Under the pieces are notes generated by a model that searched no databases, had not been told where the DNA came from, and saw nothing but the letters and a program-made list of their open reading frames with translations. The position numbers and the translations under genes are program-made. DNA of 64,000 nt from Myxococcota bacterium (GTDB lineage Bacteria > Myxococcota_A > UBA9160 > SMWR01). The stretch lies in contig JBCCEW010000022.1 of assembly GCA_039030075.1 (NCBI GenBank), positions 30,454 through 94,453 of the forward strand. Direction: 5' to 3'. Of this stretch, positions 35,756-43,672 are shown piece by piece. Positions within the stretch are counted from its first letter, which is position 1. Every line of letters starts with the position of its first letter.

Positions 35756-37315
35756 CTAGGATTCGCCCTGGAGCCGAGCCAAGAGCTCGGGGTCGAGCTT
35801 CGCCTTGACCGTGCGGCGGTCCAGGCCGAGCCGTCGGGCCGCCTCCTCGTAGCTGCCGGCCTGGGCGTAGACCCGCGTGCAGTAGTGACGCAGCAGCTCC
35901 TCCGCACTCCAGTCGCCTGCGGCGAGCGCCGCGGAGAGATCGGGAGCGGCATGTGGAGCACTCGCCTCGGGCGCGTAGTAGCCCCGAATCAACACGTTCC
36001 GCACGCATTGCTCGAGTTCGCGGACGTTCCCGGGCCAGTCGTAGTCCGCCAGTTCGCGGTCGACGAAGCTGCGGACTTCTTCGGCGAGTCGCGGTGCCTC
36101 CTCGGGCCCCGCGATACGCGTCGCGATCACGCCGAGCAGGTTGTCGAGCTCTGCGCGGCGAGGGGTGGACGGGGACGTGGGCTCGGTGAGCTGGGCCCGC
36201 AGCGTCGGCGTCTCGATCCGGTCGGCGCACAGGCGGTAGTAGAAATCGGCGCGGAACCGGCCAGCAGCGATCTCGGACGCGAGGTCACGGTTCGTCGCCG
36301 CGACGAGCTTCCCCTCGAAGGTGCGCTCCTGGGTCTCGCCGATCCGCTGGAAGGTGCGACTCTGCAACACCCGCAGCAGCTTCACCTGGATGCCTGGATC
36401 GAGTTCGCCGATCTCGTCCAGAAACACGGTTCCGTGTCGCCCGCAGATCTCGAGCCAGCCTTGCCGATCGGCGACGGCACCGGTGAAGGCGCCGCGCTTG
36501 TGCCCGAAGAGCTCGGACTCGATCAGCGTCGGCGAGAGCGCCGACAGATTCACGGGGTAGAAGACGTCGCCGAGCTCCGCCTCGAACGCCGCCTTCTTCG
36601 CGTCGAAGGGCACGAACTGGGCGAGCGCGATGGCGCGGGCCACCAGCTCCTTCCCTGTCCCCGACGGGCCCGTGACCAGCGTCGGAATATCGACCATCCG
36701 ATCGAAGAGCGCGCGCCGGTAGCGGGCAACGTCGTGGGTGAAGATCGACTGCCAGACCGCGGCGCGAAGCCGGGCAGCGGGCATCGACCCGCCGTAGATC
36801 CGTCGGTAGGTGAGATGGAACGCGCGACGGATCTGGTAGCCCCAGGCGAACAAAAACGCCGGGTCGATCGGAATCGGCAGCGTGACGCCGGGGATCTCGA
36901 GGAAGTGAGCCATGTCGCGCTTGAAGTCGGCGTAGCGTTCTATGCGACCCGTCGTCGTATGGCCGACCTCGGCGCCGAGGATCAGGGCCAGCCAGACGTG
37001 CTCGTAGCGCATGTAGAGCAGGTGGCGGACGGCCCCCTCGTAGTGGAGGAGTTCGTCGTCACTCGCCGAAGCACCCCCCGCCAACCGTTCGCGCAGCTCG
37101 GGGACCAGCCGCTCGATGAGCGCGCCGAGCCGCGGGATGTTCGGCTGCGTGCGCAGGAGATCGGCCTCCGCGTGCCAGACCGCTCCCGAATCGACGAAGT
37201 CGCCTCCCAGGGCGCGCTGCTCGTTCTCGACCCGCTCCGGAAGAAACGGGTTGCCGGCCGCCAGCGCCGAGACGGCTTCCAGGACCGGGCGTTCGTCGGC
37301 GTCGAGAAAGGGCAT
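35756..37315 (-). CDS. Sigma-54-dependent transcriptional activator with novel sensor domain
   Basis: 519 residues. The central AAA+ domain (about 185-420) has Walker A TGPSGTGKE (about 213-221), ESELFGHKRGAFTGA with the sigma-54 contact loop GAFTGA near 275, Walker B VFLDEIGEL, and the sensor regions through DWPGNVRELEQCVRNV. A Fis-like helix-turn-helix (SYEEAARRLGLDRRTVKAKL, about 490-510) ends it. The first 180 residues are not a receiver, PAS or GAF domain; they are helical with a YEHVWLAL segment and I do not recognise the fold. No phosphorylatable Asp is apparent. It is divergent from the acyltransferase gene, which has a sigma-54 promoter in the shared region. Confidence 0.9.
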   Translation of the reverse strand: MPFLDADERPVLEAVSALAAGNPFLPERVENEQRALGGDFVDSGAVWHAEADLLRTQPNIPRLGALIERLVPELRERLAGGASASDDELLHYEGAVRHLLYMRYEHVWLALILGAEVGHTTTGRIERYADFKRDMAHFLEIPGVTLPIPIDPAFLFAWGYQIRRAFHLTYRRIYGGSMPAARLRAAVWQSIFTHDVARYRRALFDRMVDIPTLVTGPSGTGKELVARAIALAQFVPFDAKKAAFEAELGDVFYPVNLSALSPTLIESELFGHKRGAFTGAVADRQGWLEICGRHGTVFLDEIGELDPGIQVKLLRVLQSRTFQRIGETQERTFEGKLVAATNRDLASEIAAGRFRADFYYRLCADRIETPTLRAQLTEPTSPSTPRRAELDNLLGVIATRIAGPEEAPRLAEEVRSFVDRELADYDWPGNVRELEQCVRNVLIRGYYAPEASAPHAAPDLSAALAAGDWSAEELLRHYCTRVYAQAGSYEEAARRLGLDRRTVKAKLDPELLARLQGES

Positions 37316-37341
37316 GCCAGGGACATCGACTGTACTGATGG

Positions 37342-37356
37342 GGGCATTGAGTGCCC
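37342..37356. promoter_or_regulatory. Candidate activator binding site (UAS)
   Basis: GGGCA (37342-37346) and TGCCC (37352-37356) are inverted around TTGAG, about 120 bases upstream of the inferred sigma-54 start site. That is a normal distance for an enhancer-bound sigma-54 activator. A degenerate second copy, GGGCA then TGCGC, is at 37379-37392. An AT-rich stretch follows (37411-37430) that could help DNA bending. Confidence 0.4.
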
Positions 37357-37445
37357 AGGAGCGAGCCTCGTCAGGCGTGGGCAGAGATGCGCAGGTCGGT
37401 CTCCAAGTCCTCTTATATATTGACTTTTTGTGGATCCTCGAGGGC

Positions 37446-37461
37446 TGGCACGCAGGCTGCT
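37446..37461 (+). promoter_or_regulatory. Sigma-54 (-24/-12) promoter for the acyltransferase gene
   Basis: TGGCACG (37446-37452), four bases, then CTGCT (37457-37461). Against the consensus TGGCACG-N4-TTGCT there is a single mismatch, and the invariant GG and GC doublets have exactly 10 bases between them. It lies 69 bases before the acyltransferase start and downstream of the divergent sigma-54 activator gene. Confidence 0.75.
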
Positions 37462-37529
37462 ATTGGGGGCCCCAGAAAGGAGTCCGGAATGCCGAAGCTG
37501 TTCTTCGTCTGGTGGATCATCCTCACGTC

Positions 37530-38870
37530 ATGAGCAAGGGAGCATCGTCCATGCGGGATTGGATCGACCGACTGACGCGTGCGCTGGCGCGCTGGGTGAT
37601 CGGGGTCTTCTACCGAAAGATCGAGGTGAGCGGCCTGGAACACGTGCCGTCGCAGGGGCCGGTGCTGTTCGTCGCCAACCACGGGAACGCCATTGTCGAC
37701 CCGATCGTGCTGGTCGGACTGCTCCCGCGGATTCCGCGCTTCCTCGCCAAGAACACGCTCTGGAAGAACCCAGCGCTCTTTCCGCTGCTCACATTGGCAG
37801 GTGCCGTCCCCGTGTATCGTGCGCAGGACGGCGACACGGCCCGCAACGACGAGACCTTCAAGGAGTGCTTCGCGCAACTCTGCGACGCCGGCGTCGTCGC
37901 CTTGTTCCCTGAGGGCATCAGCCACGACGAGCCGCAGCTGCAGCCACTGCGCACCGGCGCGGCGCGCATCGCCCTCGGCGCCATGGCTCGCGGTGCCGAG
38001 CCCGTCGCGATCGTCCCGATCGGGCTCACCTTCGAAGAGAAGCAGCGCTTCCGGTCACGCATGCTGCTGCGGATCGGCGCACCGATCCGGGCCCCGAAAG
38101 ACATCGCCGCCGACGACGCAGAAGCGGCCCGCTCCCTGACCGCAGAGATCGACGCTGCGATCCGGGCGGTCACGCTCAACGTGGATTCGTGGGAGACCGC
38201 GCGTCTGGTCGAGCGCGCCGCCGAGATCTACGCGAGCGACCACCAGCGCAGCATGCCTGGGCGTTCGAATCTCGACGCGCGCTTCTCGCTGCGACAGGCC
38301 TTCGGCGACGGCTACGAGGAAGCGCGGCAGAAGGAACCGCAGCGGTTCGAGGCGCTCGAAGCGATGGCCCAACGCTACGACGGCATGCTGCGGGCGCTTC
38401 GACTCCGCGACGATCAGATCACCGCCGACTATCCCTTCGCGCGAGCGGCGGGCTACGTCGGGTACCGGCTGCCGGTGCTGCTGCTGCGACTTCCCTTCGC
38501 GATCGTGGGCGCGCTACTGAACTACCTTCCGTACCGCATCCCCGGCTTCGCCGCGTCCTTCGTCGAGAAGGAGGGGGACCAGCCCGCCACCTACAAGATG
38601 CTCGCGGGTTTCTTCCTCTTCCCCGTCTTCTGGATGATCGAGGCCCTGGCGGCGGGGCTCTTGTGGGGCGCTCAGGCCGGTGCGCTCGTGGCTTTGGCGG
38701 CCCCGATCACCGGCTGGGTCGCGCTGCGGTTCTTCGAGCGAAACGAGAGCTTCTGGAGCGAGCTCCGCGCCTACCTGTGGCTGCGCCTGGCCCCCGATCG
38801 GGCCGCCGAGCTGCGCAGCCTGCGCGGTCTCCTACGAGAGGAACTGCACGACCTCGTCGCGCCGAACTAG
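37530..38870 (+). CDS. PlsC-type glycerolipid acyltransferase with C-terminal membrane domain
   Basis: 446 residues from ATG 37530 (ATG 37551 possible). The acyltransferase domain (about 25-220) has the catalytic NHGNAIVDP block (N-H-x4-D, near 47), RFLAKNTLWKNP, VPVYRAQDGD and the substrate-binding block FPEGISHDEP (near 130). It probably acylates lysophosphatidate or a related lipid at the inner membrane. An extra C-terminal part (about 300-446) has two or three hydrophobic segments (VLLLRLPFAIVGALLNYLP; FFLFPVFWMIEALAAGLLWG), not usual in the 240-residue PlsC. The sigma-54 promoter upstream suggests conditional expression. Confidence 0.85.
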   Translation: MSKGASSMRDWIDRLTRALARWVIGVFYRKIEVSGLEHVPSQGPVLFVANHGNAIVDPIVLVGLLPRIPRFLAKNTLWKNPALFPLLTLAGAVPVYRAQDGDTARNDETFKECFAQLCDAGVVALFPEGISHDEPQLQPLRTGAARIALGAMARGAEPVAIVPIGLTFEEKQRFRSRMLLRIGAPIRAPKDIAADDAEAARSLTAEIDAAIRAVTLNVDSWETARLVERAAEIYASDHQRSMPGRSNLDARFSLRQAFGDGYEEARQKEPQRFEALEAMAQRYDGMLRALRLRDDQITADYPFARAAGYVGYRLPVLLLRLPFAIVGALLNYLPYRIPGFAASFVEKEGDQPATYKMLAGFFLFPVFWMIEALAAGLLWGAQAGALVALAAPITGWVALRFFERNESFWSELRAYLWLRLAPDRAAELRSLRGLLREELHDLVAPN

Positions 38871-40912
38871 ACGACGGCCGGGAACATGAGCTCGACGGCG
38901 AAGCCGCCATCCGAGGCATTCGCTCCGCTGACGCGGGCCCCCATGCGCTCCCCCAGCTCTTTGACGAGGGCGAGACCGATTCCGGTGCCCTGGGTCGCGC
39001 GGGTCAGCTCCTCACCTCCGCGAAAGAACGGCTCGAACACCCGCTCCCACTGTTCCCTGGCAACGCCAGGCCCCCAGTCGCGCACCACGATGGCGACTGC
39101 ACCGGATTCGGCGCGCGCCGCGACTTCGATCTCACGCCGCGCTGCGCCGCGCGCGTACTTCATCGCGTTGTCGACGAGGTTGAACAGCACCTGGAGGAGC
39201 GCGTCACGATCGAAGCGCGCCGTCGGCAGCTCGGATGCCAACTCCACGCGCAGGCTGAACCCCTCCTGCTCCGCGTGCGCCCGCAACTTCTCGACGGCCT
39301 CGGTCAGCACCGGACCGACGGCGCCCACATGCATCGACAGGTCCCGACGCCCGCCCTCGAGCTTCGAGAACTCGAGCACGTTGTCCACGAGGCGCGAGAG
39401 GCGTTCCGACTCGTCGGTGATCGTGCCGTAGTACTCGCGCCGTTTCTGATCATCGGGAACCAGGTCGTCCCGCAACATCTCGGCATACATGCGAATCGCG
39501 GTCAGCGGGGTCTTCAACTCGTGGGTGACGGCGGCGACGAAGTTGCTGCGCCGCTCCGCGTACTGCAGTGCCGCGGTGGCGTTGCGGTAGATCGCCACGA
39601 GACCCCCCGCTCCGACGAGCAGCAATACACCCACCAGGGCATACAGGGGCCGCGGCGATGCAACGCCGGGAAGGGGACGGAGGAGCAGCTCCGCCTCGAG
39701 CGCATCGAAGGGCTCTGCGAAGCGATGGGCGAAGAGGTAGGCATCGCCGCTCGCGGTTCCCGTGCGTTTCGCGCCGAAGCGAACCTCGGCCACCGAGGCG
39801 AGACCCGCCGATCGAATCACCCGGTCGGCGAGCCAAGCGCCGACTGCGCCCCGATCGAGCACCAGCCCCTGGCGATAGGCCTGGCGGTCGACCCACACGG
39901 TCCGGTGCAAGACGAGCCAGTCGCCCGTGGCGATCCCCACCATGGGATCGAAGGTGATCCGGATCGTGTCCTGAGAGGCACCGCGGTCGCCGGGTGGCAC
40001 GGCGGGCGCGGGAGCCCGCGGCCGAGCGACGGCGGACGCCACCGGCGCTGCCGAGCGCTCAGCGAGAGCGTCCTGATCCCCTTCCCGGAAAGCGAGGGCG
40101 TCGGCGGACGACGAGAGCCCCCCGGCAGATCGCTCCGGCGCCACCACCGCCGCCGCTTCCTCGTCGAAGAGCGCTTCCAGCTCGGGAAGGAACGGCTCGC
40201 GCGGCGCGTCGCGGCGCTGACCGAACACCGCCTCCGGCGCCGCCTGGGCGACCTTCTGCTTGCGCTCCTGCCGTTCTTCCGCCGCTCGGTTCAGACGCCC
40301 CAGGACGTCATAGGTATCTCGCGCCGCCTCTTCCTTCGCGGTGGGCTCCTTGCGCGCGAGCTCGGCTTCGAGCTGGTCGTCGACACCGGGCCCGGACACG
40401 ACCCGCGTGGTCCCCGGGTCCTGCGCCAGGCCCTTCTTCAATACCTGCACGTCCGCCTTGGCGAGCGGCTCCTCGGGGGCCGCCGCCGCAGCCCGGTTCT
40501 CGGACCACAGCGCGTTCACGACCGTGCGCACGAGAGCGGCGGAGGCCGTGACGTCCTCCGTGGGCGCGTCGCCACGAGGCGCATCCCCGGAAGGCTCGAG
40601 GGGCGTCGTGACTGCACCGTCGGGGCCGATCGAGAAGGCGCCGATCACGAACGGCGCGTGGGGTCGAGCCAGGGGGGAGCGCTCTCCCGTAGCGGGCAGG
40701 GTGAAGGCGTAGTGTTCGAAGGGCCGCGCCTCTTCCAAGTCGAGGAAGCCACCGAGCTGCCGCTCCATCTCCTCGAAGGTGCGCTCGGCAACTGCCGAAT
40801 GCCGCACGGTCCGCTCGACCGAGAGCCCCTCATAGGCACGCCAGGCCAGCGCCCCCACGAGTCCCAGGGTCGCCACGGCGACCAGGAGCAAGGCGATCCG
40901 GATCCGCGTCAT
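38867..40912 (-). CDS. Sensor histidine kinase with very large extracytoplasmic region
   Basis: 681 residues. Membrane segments near residues 7-25 and 425-445 enclose a roughly 400-residue periplasmic region with a long Ala/Glu/Pro-rich middle part (about 110-300) and an FDPMVGIATGDWLVLHRTVW segment; no known sensor domain recognised. The kinase core follows: VTHELKTPLTAIRMYAEML (phospho-His463), N-box NLVDNAMKYA, G1 VRDWGPG and G2 TGIGLALVKEL. ATG overlaps the regulator stop (ATGA), so regulator and kinase are a coupled pair. It ends 4 bases inside the acyltransferase gene on the other strand. Confidence 0.9.
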   Translation of the reverse strand: MTRIRIALLLVAVATLGLVGALAWRAYEGLSVERTVRHSAVAERTFEEMERQLGGFLDLEEARPFEHYAFTLPATGERSPLARPHAPFVIGAFSIGPDGAVTTPLEPSGDAPRGDAPTEDVTASAALVRTVVNALWSENRAAAAAPEEPLAKADVQVLKKGLAQDPGTTRVVSGPGVDDQLEAELARKEPTAKEEAARDTYDVLGRLNRAAEERQERKQKVAQAAPEAVFGQRRDAPREPFLPELEALFDEEAAAVVAPERSAGGLSSSADALAFREGDQDALAERSAAPVASAVARPRAPAPAVPPGDRGASQDTIRITFDPMVGIATGDWLVLHRTVWVDRQAYRQGLVLDRGAVGAWLADRVIRSAGLASVAEVRFGAKRTGTASGDAYLFAHRFAEPFDALEAELLLRPLPGVASPRPLYALVGVLLLVGAGGLVAIYRNATAALQYAERRSNFVAAVTHELKTPLTAIRMYAEMLRDDLVPDDQKRREYYGTITDESERLSRLVDNVLEFSKLEGGRRDLSMHVGAVGPVLTEAVEKLRAHAEQEGFSLRVELASELPTARFDRDALLQVLFNLVDNAMKYARGAARREIEVAARAESGAVAIVVRDWGPGVAREQWERVFEPFFRGGEELTRATQGTGIGLALVKELGERMGARVSGANASDGGFAVELMFPAVV

Positions 40913-41601
40913 CCCGCGAAGCGGTAGCCTTCGCCCCGCACGGTCTGGATCCAGGACGCATCGCCCGAGTCGAGCTTCTTGCGAAGCTTCGCGACGTGCA
41001 TGTCCACGGTGCGCGTCTCGATGCGATCGGGGTTCGCGACGCCCCAGACTTCGTTCAGGAGACGGCGTCGCGAGAGGATCCGTCCCGCCTCGCGCGCGAA
41101 GAGCGACGCCAACGCGGCTTCGAGCTGGGTGAGTTCGACGCTTTCACTCCCGCGCTGCGCCACACGTGACTCGGGATCGACCTGCCAGGGGCCGAAGTCG
41201 AAGGGCGCCGTAGCCGGCTCCGAGGGTCCCCCGGCGCGGCGCAACAAGGCCTCCACCCGGGCGATCAGCTCGGCCACCGAGAAGGGCTTGGTCACGTAAT
41301 CGTCGGCCCCGGCGCGAAAGCCCTCGAGCACGTCCTGCTCGGAGCCGCGCGCCGTGAGCATCAGGATCGGCAGCTCCGCGTTCTGGGCGCGGAGTTCCTC
41401 GCAGACCTCGAAGCCGTTGCGGCCCGGCAGCATGACGTCGAGGACGACCAGCGCGGGTTGCGCTTCGAGCGCCCGCTCCAGTCCGGTGTCGCCACGCTCG
41501 ACCCCCTCCGGCGCGTAGCCGCGGTACGCCAGGACGTCACACAGTCCTTTGCGGATCGACTCTTCGTCTTCCACGACGAGAATGCGTGCGCTCTGGGCCA
41601 T
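40909..41601 (-). CDS. OmpR/PhoB-family response regulator
   Basis: 230 residues. The receiver domain (about 6-118) has the acidic pair EDEE (11-14), the phosphorylated Asp55 in LVVLDVMLPG, Thr in LMLTARG and the conserved Lys in DDYVTKPFS. The winged-helix DNA-binding domain (about 135-229) ends with TVDMHVAKLRKKLD and TVRGEGYRF, the typical OmpR/PhoB end. ATG at 41601. It is the first gene of a regulator-kinase operon, divergent from the pspA-like operon; the GTAAA repeats in the shared region are its likely binding site. Confidence 0.94.
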   Translation of the reverse strand: MAQSARILVVEDEESIRKGLCDVLAYRGYAPEGVERGDTGLERALEAQPALVVLDVMLPGRNGFEVCEELRAQNAELPILMLTARGSEQDVLEGFRAGADDYVTKPFSVAELIARVEALLRRAGGPSEPATAPFDFGPWQVDPESRVAQRGSESVELTQLEAALASLFAREAGRILSRRRLLNEVWGVANPDRIETRTVDMHVAKLRKKLDSGDASWIQTVRGEGYRFAG

Positions 41602-41635
41602 GCCGGCAGTCTAGAGCGGTGCCCCACAGGCCGCC

Positions 41636-41671
41636 GTAAACCGCATGTAAAGCGCCGCTTTTCCTCTTTAC
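41636..41671. promoter_or_regulatory. GTAAA repeats, candidate response-regulator box
   Basis: GTAAA occurs at 41636-41640 and again at 41647-41651, an 11-bp period (one helical turn) as in PhoB/OmpR boxes, and CTTTAC (41666-41671) is the inverted form of GTAAAG. The site lies between the divergent response regulator and pspA-like genes. A TTGACG at 41678-41683 could be a -35 box toward pspA, though the -10 is unclear. Confidence 0.5.
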
Positions 41672-41758
41672 CGGGCTTTGACGGCCGCTCCCGTTGGATT
41701 TCCGGAGACTGACCCCCGAACCCGAAACCCCCACGACCCGAGCCACCAGGGAGACCTC

Positions 41759-42286
41759 ATGAAACTCTTCGACCGTCTGACCACGCTGCTGCGCGCCGAT
41801 GTCCACGGCGTCCTGGAGCAGCTCGAGGAGGACAGCCTCCTCGCGAAACAGCACCTGCGCGACGCGGAAGTCGAGCTCGACCGGAAACGCGCTCAGCTCG
41901 ATGCGTGGGAGCGAGAACGACGCCAGCTCGCGGAGCACGCCGAGCGCTGCGAAGCCGAGGTGGAGCGTCTCGACAGCGACGTCGAGATCGCGCTCGAAGG
42001 CGACAAAGAAGAACTCGCGCGCTTCTCGCTGAAGAAGCTGCTCCCTGAGCGACGGGCCTCCGAGCAGGCGCGAAGACGCATCGAAGAGATCGACACCGAG
42101 CACGCGCGCCTCGTGGAAACCGTGGTCGAACAGGAGCGACGCCTCGAGGCACTCCGAGGGGAAGTCCTACGACGCCTCCGCGATCCGCAAACCCCGCTGA
42201 CCCCGCCCGCGCGTGCCGATGCCGCGGACGAGGAAGTCGAACTCGAACTGCTGCGTCGGCGCAGCGCGCGATCGGAGGCCCGCTGA
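41759..42286 (+). CDS. PspA/IM30-like coiled-coil protein
   Basis: 175 residues, shorter than the usual 220. Almost all is one long charged helix with heptad pattern (about 15-140), including LRADVHGVLEQLEEDSLLAKQ, the segment where PspA proteins have their conserved N-terminal helices. PspA/IM30 proteins bind stressed inner membranes and form helical polymers that preserve the proton gradient. ATG at 41759 has AGGGAG seven bases upstream. It is followed with a 1-base overlap by a membrane protein and is opposite a two-component system, so membrane or envelope stress control is a sound guess. Confidence 0.7.
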   Translation: MKLFDRLTTLLRADVHGVLEQLEEDSLLAKQHLRDAEVELDRKRAQLDAWERERRQLAEHAERCEAEVERLDSDVEIALEGDKEELARFSLKKLLPERRASEQARRRIEEIDTEHARLVETVVEQERRLEALRGEVLRRLRDPQTPLTPPARADAADEEVELELLRRRSARSEAR

Positions 42287-42846
42287 TGTTCGGTGTGTAC
42301 GGCTTCGGCCGCGCGCTCGTCTTCGCCGCAGTGGCGGCGCTCGGCCTTCCGGCCGCCGTCACCTTCCTGGGGCCCTGGATCGGGGAAGTCACCAGCGTCC
42401 ACGTGTACGTCGCGGCATTCGCGGTCGCGTTCGTGGCCGGTCTGGTGCCCGATCCGCCGGGCCGACGCGCGTGGGTGTGGGTTGGGGCAGCCGTCGCTAC
42501 CGCGTTGGCACTCCTCCCGATCGGGACCCCGACGTTCGCCCTGAGCATGGCGGGCTTCATCGCGTTGGGTCGTTTGCTGGCAAGACGCCCGCACTCCTGG
42601 CCCCGGGCGATCGGACTCGAGATCGCGCTCGGGCTCGCCGGTCTGGCGCTCGCGAGCTTCCTCTTCGCGCACACCCTGCTCGGGTATGCGCTCGCCATCT
42701 GGGGCTACTTCCTCGTACAGAGCGCCTACTTCGTGTGTGGCGGCCGTCGCGCCGATCCGTCCGACCCCGAGATCGACCCCTTCGAGCGGGCCGAGCGACG
42801 GCTGGCACGTTGGCTCGAATCCGAAGACCCCACGCTGCGCACCTAG
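42286..42846 (+). CDS. Polytopic membrane protein, partner of the PspA-like protein
   Basis: 186 residues with about five hydrophobic segments (roughly 8-25, 38-56, 62-80, 82-98 and 108-145) and an acidic/basic C-terminal tail of about 35 residues (DPEIDPFERAERRLARWL). Family not recognised. Its ATG overlaps the pspA-like stop (TGATG), so the two are translationally coupled, which suggests a membrane receptor or partner for the PspA-like protein. The cytoplasmic tail could be the contact site; this is inference. Confidence 0.7.
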   Translation: MFGVYGFGRALVFAAVAALGLPAAVTFLGPWIGEVTSVHVYVAAFAVAFVAGLVPDPPGRRAWVWVGAAVATALALLPIGTPTFALSMAGFIALGRLLARRPHSWPRAIGLEIALGLAGLALASFLFAHTLLGYALAIWGYFLVQSAYFVCGGRRADPSDPEIDPFERAERRLARWLESEDPTLRT

Positions 42847-43672
42847 CCTTCCATCCGCCCTGCTTCGGTGGGCGAGTCACTCGCGCGTTTTCTCCCTACA
42901 GCCCGGCCGTGGGTCCGCCGTACAGGAGGCCAGGGGAAGGGCAAGAGGGCGGCTCCGAGCCGCGCTGGGGATCCCCGAAAAGAAGGGTTGCGCAATCGCA
43001 CCCCGATCGTGTTCACTTCTCACTAAGGCGAGGGTCTCGGTGAGAGCCCGCTTCGCGGGTGCCCCCAACCGCCGGAACCCCTGACCGGGTCGTTTCATCT
43101 CTCGGAGCCCCGGTCTTCGCCGACCGAGCATCACGGCGCGGGTAGAGTCGCGGCGCCTCGTGCGCTCTTCCCGTGGATCGGCCCGCGCTGACGGATGCGC
43201 TTGCGGACGAAATGCGTGTGCAGACGCGACGCGTTCCCTCTTCGGAGCGGAGCGTTCCCGGTCGATCCCGGGCGACGCGTGGGCAGGCTGGCAGGCTCGT
43301 CGGAACCGCGCGTGGCGTGCGAGACCGCGGCCTGAATGAGCGATCAGACGAGTTCGGCACCTCCACCCGACACGGGAAAGAGAACGAACGCGGGTGACGG
43401 GCGCTACGGCCCCCTCCCGAAATGAACTTGGCGACGCCTTGCTTTCTCGGCGGGCGCGCCCACTGGAGTCTCCAAAGCGTCGAAGTACGGACGTTGAGAC
43501 AACCTCGACCTGACCGCGGGCTGGAGGCCGGCACGAGCCACCCTCCGCCGCCCCGGGGGCAGCCTCCGGCTGCCGCGAGACGGGAGCCCCAGGCTCCGCA
43601 CTCCCGGGAAACCCGCGGTCGCAAGGACCTAGAGCGCGCAGGAACGCGCGCTGGCGAGACTACACACAGCCC
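42847..43672. other. Gene-poor interval upstream of the SNF2 helicase gene
   Basis: About 825 bases with no gene I can support. Short open frames exist on both strands but give arginine-rich, family-less translations. There is a small hairpin (CCCGC, 43047-43051, with GCGGG, 43055-43059). I looked for tRNA T-loops, RNase P, tmRNA, 4.5S and cobalamin-riboswitch signatures and saw none. It may hold a long leader, an unrecognised RNA or a decayed gene. Confidence 0.5.

Noticed and set aside
37420..37445. TTGACT as a sigma-70 -35 box before the acyltransferase
   Set aside because: No acceptable -10 box at 16-18 bases; the sigma-54 elements immediately downstream fit far better.
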